DNA of 8,354 nucleotides from Caldilineales bacterium. GTDB taxonomy: Bacteria; Chloroflexota; Anaerolineae; JAAEKA01. Where the stretch lies: positions 1-8,354 of the forward strand of contig JAJTXO010000135.1 of NCBI GenBank assembly GCA_021463315.1, given 5' to 3'. Within the stretch, counting starts at the first letter, position 1. Each line of letters begins with the position of its first letter. The notes under the pieces were generated by a model that was given only the letters and a program-made list of their open reading frames with translations, made no database searches and had not been told where the DNA came from. Made by a program: the position numbers and the translations under genes. Positions 6,296 to 8,354 of this stretch are shown here, one piece after another.

Positions 6296-6406
6296 TGTCA
6301 TCTCAATAAACCGGAGTCGAGACTTCCGAAGTCTGCGCAGGTTTGTTCAAAACGGGCTCACAGTCCATAAGACTTCGGAAGTCTTCCCCAATGTATTGAG
6401 ATGGTA
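6296..6406. mobile_element. MITE-like element, copy A, with TIRs and a 10-bp target duplication
   Basis: A 111-bp non-coding element with ends TGTCATCTCAATA (6296-6308) and TATTGAGATGGTA (6394-6406). These are inverted repeats with the inner 10 bp perfect (11 of 13 overall). Inside lie two palindromes, AGACTTCCGAAGTCT (6320-6334) and AGACTTCGGAAGTCT (6370-6384), with centres 50 bp apart and central bases in opposite orientation. The element is flanked on both sides by CGCTGCGGCG (6286-6295 and 6407-6416), which looks like a target-site duplication. There is no transposase gene, so movement would need one elsewhere. It lies between the operator-like pair and glnA. The upstream frame that stays open into glnA is repeat sequence, not protein. 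Confidence 0.8.
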
Positions 6407-6415
6407 CGCTGCGGC

Positions 6416-6430
6416 GACTTCCGAAGTCTT
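6416..6430. repeat. Single ACTTCCGAAGT palindrome between MITE copy A and glnA
   Basis: GACTTCCGAAGTC (6416-6428) is a 6-bp half-site palindrome around a single central base, identical to the core of the MITE palindromes. It lies just outside the element, abutting the right-hand copy of CGCTGCGGCG. Removing the element and one duplication leaves CGCTGCGGCG joined to this palindrome, so it was probably part of the original target. It is 54 nt before the glnA start. Confidence 0.85.
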
Positions 6431-6482
6431 GGGCCAGCAGTTACCCAGCGACGGTATTTTTCAGCAGGAGAAACAACACACC

Positions 6483-7835
6483 ATGACCACCGACAAAGCA
6501 GCGATCGAACGCGTTGCCGAAACCATTCAACGCGCCAACGTGCGCTTCATCAACTTACAGTTCACCGACATCGCCGGCATTGTCAAACAGATCAGCATCC
6601 CGGTGGAGCATTGGGGGACCGCCGTGGATCACGGGATCTGGTTCGATGGCTCCTCCATCGAGGGCTTCGTGCGCATTGCCGAGGGCGACATGTATCTGGT
6701 GCCCGATTTGGCCACCTTCGCCGTGATACCCTGGGGCCAGGAAACCCTGGTGGCCGCCCGGGTGATCTGCGATGTCTACACGCCGGAGGGAGCGCCCTTT
6801 CCGGGCGACCCGCGCCAGGTGCTGAAGCGCGCGCTGGCCAAGGCCGCGCAGATGGGCTACGGCTTCAACACCGGCCCGGAGCTGGAGTTCTTCCTCTTCC
6901 GGCCTGGTCCCAACGGCAAGCTCTTTCCGCTGGAGCTACACGACGAGGCCGGCTACTTCGACGTCAGCACCGATCTGGGCCACAGTGTGCGCCGCGAGAT
7001 GGTCCATGCGCTGCAACAGTTCGGCATCAGCGTGGAGGCGGCGCACCACGAGGTGGCGCCGGGCCAGCATGAGATCGACTTCAAATATGGCGACGCGCTG
7101 CGCACGGCCGACAGCGCGGTCACCCTGCGCACTACCCTCAAGGCCATTGCCCAGCGCAACGGCCTCTACTGCACCTTCATGCCCAAGCCCATCGCCGGCA
7201 TCGCCGGCTCGGGCATGCATGTTCACCAGAGCCTGACCGACCTGGCCACCGGCCAGAATGCCTTCGTGGATGTCAACGGCGACGGCGTGTTTGGCCTGAG
7301 CAAGCTGGCCGTGCAGTATGTGGCCGGCCAACTGGCCCACGCGCGCGGCTTCTCGGCCGTGATCGCGCCGCTGGTCAACTCCTACAAGCGGCTGGTGCCC
7401 GGCTACGAGGCGCCGGTCTACATCTCCTGGGCGCGCATGAACCGCTCGGCGTTGATCCGCATCCCGCGCGTGCGCCCCTTGCAGCCCCAGTCGACGCGCG
7501 TCGAGCTGCGCTGTCCCGATCCCAGCGCCAACCCCTACCTGGCCTTTGCCGTCATGCTGCACGCGGGGCTGGATGGCATCGCCCAGGGGATGACGCCCCC
7601 CACGCCGGCCGACCAGGACCTGTACCACGTGGACGAGGCCCAGCGCCGCGAGCTGCGGACCATGCCGGGCAGCCTGGGCGAGGCGATAGAGGCGCTGCAG
7701 GCCGATCCTCTGATGCGCGAGGCGCTGGGCGACCACATCTTCGCGCGCTATGTGGAGGCCAAGACCCAGGAGTGGGACGACTACCGCATCGCCGTCAGCC
7801 AATGGGAGCTGGATCGCTACCTGAGCATCTATTAG
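6483..7835 (+). CDS. glnA: Glutamine synthetase, type I (alpha-like)
   Basis: Condenses glutamate and ammonium to glutamine using ATP; a cytoplasmic dodecamer. 450 residues, close to B. subtilis GlnA (444) and lacking the extra segment of the beta type. The start at 6483 follows AGGAG at 6466-6470 (12-nt spacing) and gives MTTDKAAIERVAETI; the frame is open further upstream only through the repeats. Motifs: FDGSSIEGFVR (54-64), with Arg64 matching the B. subtilis Arg62 feedback residue; metal-binding GPELEFFLF (131-139) and EVAPGQHEIDF; ATP signature KPIAGIAGSGMHVHQS (235-250); flap Glu309 in GYEAP; NRSALIRIPR (320-329). In signature 1, EGD replaces the usual ESD. Tyr381 in DLYHV lies near the adenylylation tyrosine of beta-type enzymes, but modification is not expected for this subtype. 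Regulation may be through the 6230-6285 palindromes. No strong promoter is evident. Confidence 0.97.
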   Translation: MTTDKAAIERVAETIQRANVRFINLQFTDIAGIVKQISIPVEHWGTAVDHGIWFDGSSIEGFVRIAEGDMYLVPDLATFAVIPWGQETLVAARVICDVYTPEGAPFPGDPRQVLKRALAKAAQMGYGFNTGPELEFFLFRPGPNGKLFPLELHDEAGYFDVSTDLGHSVRREMVHALQQFGISVEAAHHEVAPGQHEIDFKYGDALRTADSAVTLRTTLKAIAQRNGLYCTFMPKPIAGIAGSGMHVHQSLTDLATGQNAFVDVNGDGVFGLSKLAVQYVAGQLAHARGFSAVIAPLVNSYKRLVPGYEAPVYISWARMNRSALIRIPRVRPLQPQSTRVELRCPDPSANPYLAFAVMLHAGLDGIAQGMTPPTPADQDLYHVDEAQRRELRTMPGSLGEAIEALQADPLMREALGDHIFARYVEAKTQEWDDYRIAVSQWELDRYLSIY

Positions 7836-7853
7836 CGCCCTTACGACCGAAAG

Positions 7854-7864
7854 ATTTCGGAAGT
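7854..7864. repeat. Degenerate ACTTCNGAAGT palindrome after glnA
   Basis: ATTTCGGAAGT differs from the family core by one base (T for C in the left half-site). It lies 19 nt after the glnA stop and leads directly into the hairpin repeats. Confidence 0.6.
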
Positions 7865-7875
7865 CGCCGCGGCGC

Positions 7876-8066
7876 CAAGCCCCGTTCACGGGGCGCCGTT
7901 TTGTAGCCGGGCGATTTATCGCCCGGCGGTCGCCGCCGCGGAGACGCCTGGCATGGATGCCAAGCGCGCGGCAACAAGCCCCGTTGACGGGGCGCCGTTT
8001 TGTAGCCGGGCGATTGATCGCCCGGCGGTCGTCGCTGGGGAGACGCCTGGCACAGACGCCAAGCGC
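7876..8066. repeat. Two tandem 99-bp REP-like units, each with strong hairpins
   Basis: Unit 1 begins at 7876 and unit 2 at 7975, a 99-bp period. I count 8 differences over the 92 bp compared. Each unit holds GCCCCGT/ACGGGGC (7879-7894 and 7978-7993) and a 10-bp stem GCCGGGCGAT/ATCGCCCGGC with a 2-nt loop (7906-7927 and 8005-8026). A third weaker stem follows (TGGCAT/ATGCCA in unit 1). Two of the differences are in the hairpin turns (TC to TG, TT to TG) and both strong stems are unchanged. This pattern suggests the stems are conserved. No gene is present. Confidence 0.9.
7879..7902 (+). terminator. Possible intrinsic terminator of glnA inside the first repeat unit
   Basis: A GC-rich stem GCCCCGT/ACGGGGC is followed after GCCG by TTTT (7899-7902), 43 nt after the glnA stop. 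The short T-run and the 4-nt gap from the stem make it a weak candidate. The second unit repeats the arrangement at 7978-8001, which would act as a backup. Confidence 0.4.
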
Positions 8067-8256
8067 ACACCGCCGCGGGATCGTCCATGAGCGGACTTTG
8101 CTCTATGCCTGGAATCAACCCAATGAATCATAGTTGGAATTGACATGACTGCCACAGCGGCTTTGTCGATTCTTGTGCCAAATGGTATCATTGCCGGACT
8201 CTGCGCTGCTGGCCTGCCAGCCTGGTTGTGTCGCCGCCTTCGATAGCCCCATGGAG
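8067..8256. other. Gene-free stretch between hairpin repeats and MITE copy B
   Basis: No credible coding frame in either direction. The segment is visibly less GC-rich than the rest (for example AATCATAGTTGGAATTGACA around 8126-8145), which is typical of a regulatory region. A 6-bp hairpin GCTGGC/GCCAGC lies at 8208-8221. See the promoter candidate at 8163-8191. Confidence 0.6.
8163..8191 (+). promoter_or_regulatory. Candidate promoter reading toward the right edge
   Basis: TTGTCG (8163-8168; four of six matches to TTGACA) and TATCAT (8186-8191; five of six matches to TATAAT) are 17 bp apart. A separate perfect TTGACA at 8140-8145 has no matching -10. Any transcript would read through MITE copy B into sequence outside the window. 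Confidence 0.3.
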
Positions 8257-8354
8257 TATCATCTCAATAGATTGGGGAAGACTTCCGAAGTCTTATGGAC
8301 TGTGAGCCCGTTTTGAACAAACCTGCGCAGACTTCGGAAGTCTCGACCCCGGTT
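8257..8354. mobile_element. MITE-like element, copy B, inverted and cut by window edge
   Basis: 98 bp that align in reverse complement with 6309-6406 at 95 of 98 positions (differences opposite 6315, 6393 and 6404). The end TATCATCTCAATA (8257-8269) matches the element's terminus. The two inner palindromes lie at 8279-8293 and 8329-8343 with the same 50-bp centre spacing. The window ends 13 bp before the expected opposite terminus. With copy A it brackets glnA in inverted orientation. Confidence 0.85.

Noticed and set aside
6343..6371. Outward promoter inside the MITE driving glnA (TTGTTC, 17 bp, CATAAG)
   Set aside because: Both boxes match consensus poorly, so I do not annotate it, although transcript mapping could revive it.
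6279..6482. N-terminal extension of glutamine synthetase by 68 residues
   Set aside because: It translates the operator region and the MITE, has no conserved GlnA sequence, and a better start with AGGAG exists at 6483.
7876..8066. CRISPR array
   Set aside because: Only two 99-bp units that are directly adjacent and almost identical throughout, with no variable spacers.
7795..8191. Minus-strand frames after glnA
   Set aside because: They translate the two 99-bp repeat units twice over and give Arg/Pro-rich repeats with no family resemblance or ribosome binding site.

Overview
The window is GC-rich bacterial DNA. All convincing genes lie on the + strand. They are separated by intergenic regions unusually rich in repeats and palindromes. 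No rRNA, tRNA, CRISPR array or transposase gene is visible. The GC-rich codon use, the short Gly/Trp-rich N-terminus of the ABC exporter, the alpha-type glutamine synthetase and the abundance of short repeats suggest a Chloroflexota genome (Caldilineae/Anaerolineae-like). This is an inference from style, not a database match.

Layout. (1) 2-1231 is the C-terminal three quarters of glucose-6-phosphate isomerase, cut by the left edge. A 65-residue coiled-coil protein (1249-1446) follows. (2) An 18-bp inverted repeat (1452-1535) sits in the leader of a 650-residue ABC exporter half-transporter (1563-3515) with an Ala/Pro-rich insert in its nucleotide-binding domain. (3) About 410 bp without a gene hold a heptamer repeat, two and a half copies of a 75-bp tandem repeat, and a promoter with an adjoining hairpin. 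(4) A probable operon follows: an unrecognised 241-residue protein (3927-4652) overlaps by 8 nt an M23-type metallopeptidase-domain protein with no signal peptide (4645-5655). After two hairpins comes a strongly acidic 156-residue protein (5729-6199). (5) A palindromic operator-like pair (6230-6285), a 111-bp MITE-like element with terminal inverted repeats and a 10-bp target duplication (6296-6406), and a separate palindrome lie upstream of glnA (6483-7835). (6) Downstream of glnA are two 99-bp tandem units of REP-like hairpins, a gene-free stretch, and a second, inverted copy of the MITE running off the right edge.

Pgi (central carbon metabolism) and GlnA (ammonium assimilation) are housekeeping enzymes with their key residues intact. 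The ABC exporter and the three-gene module are accessory and mostly unassigned. The main non-genic signal is the palindrome ACTTC-N-GAAGT, found eight times, all between genes and mostly as inverted pairs. Two of these pairs form the core of the MITE copies that bracket glnA.
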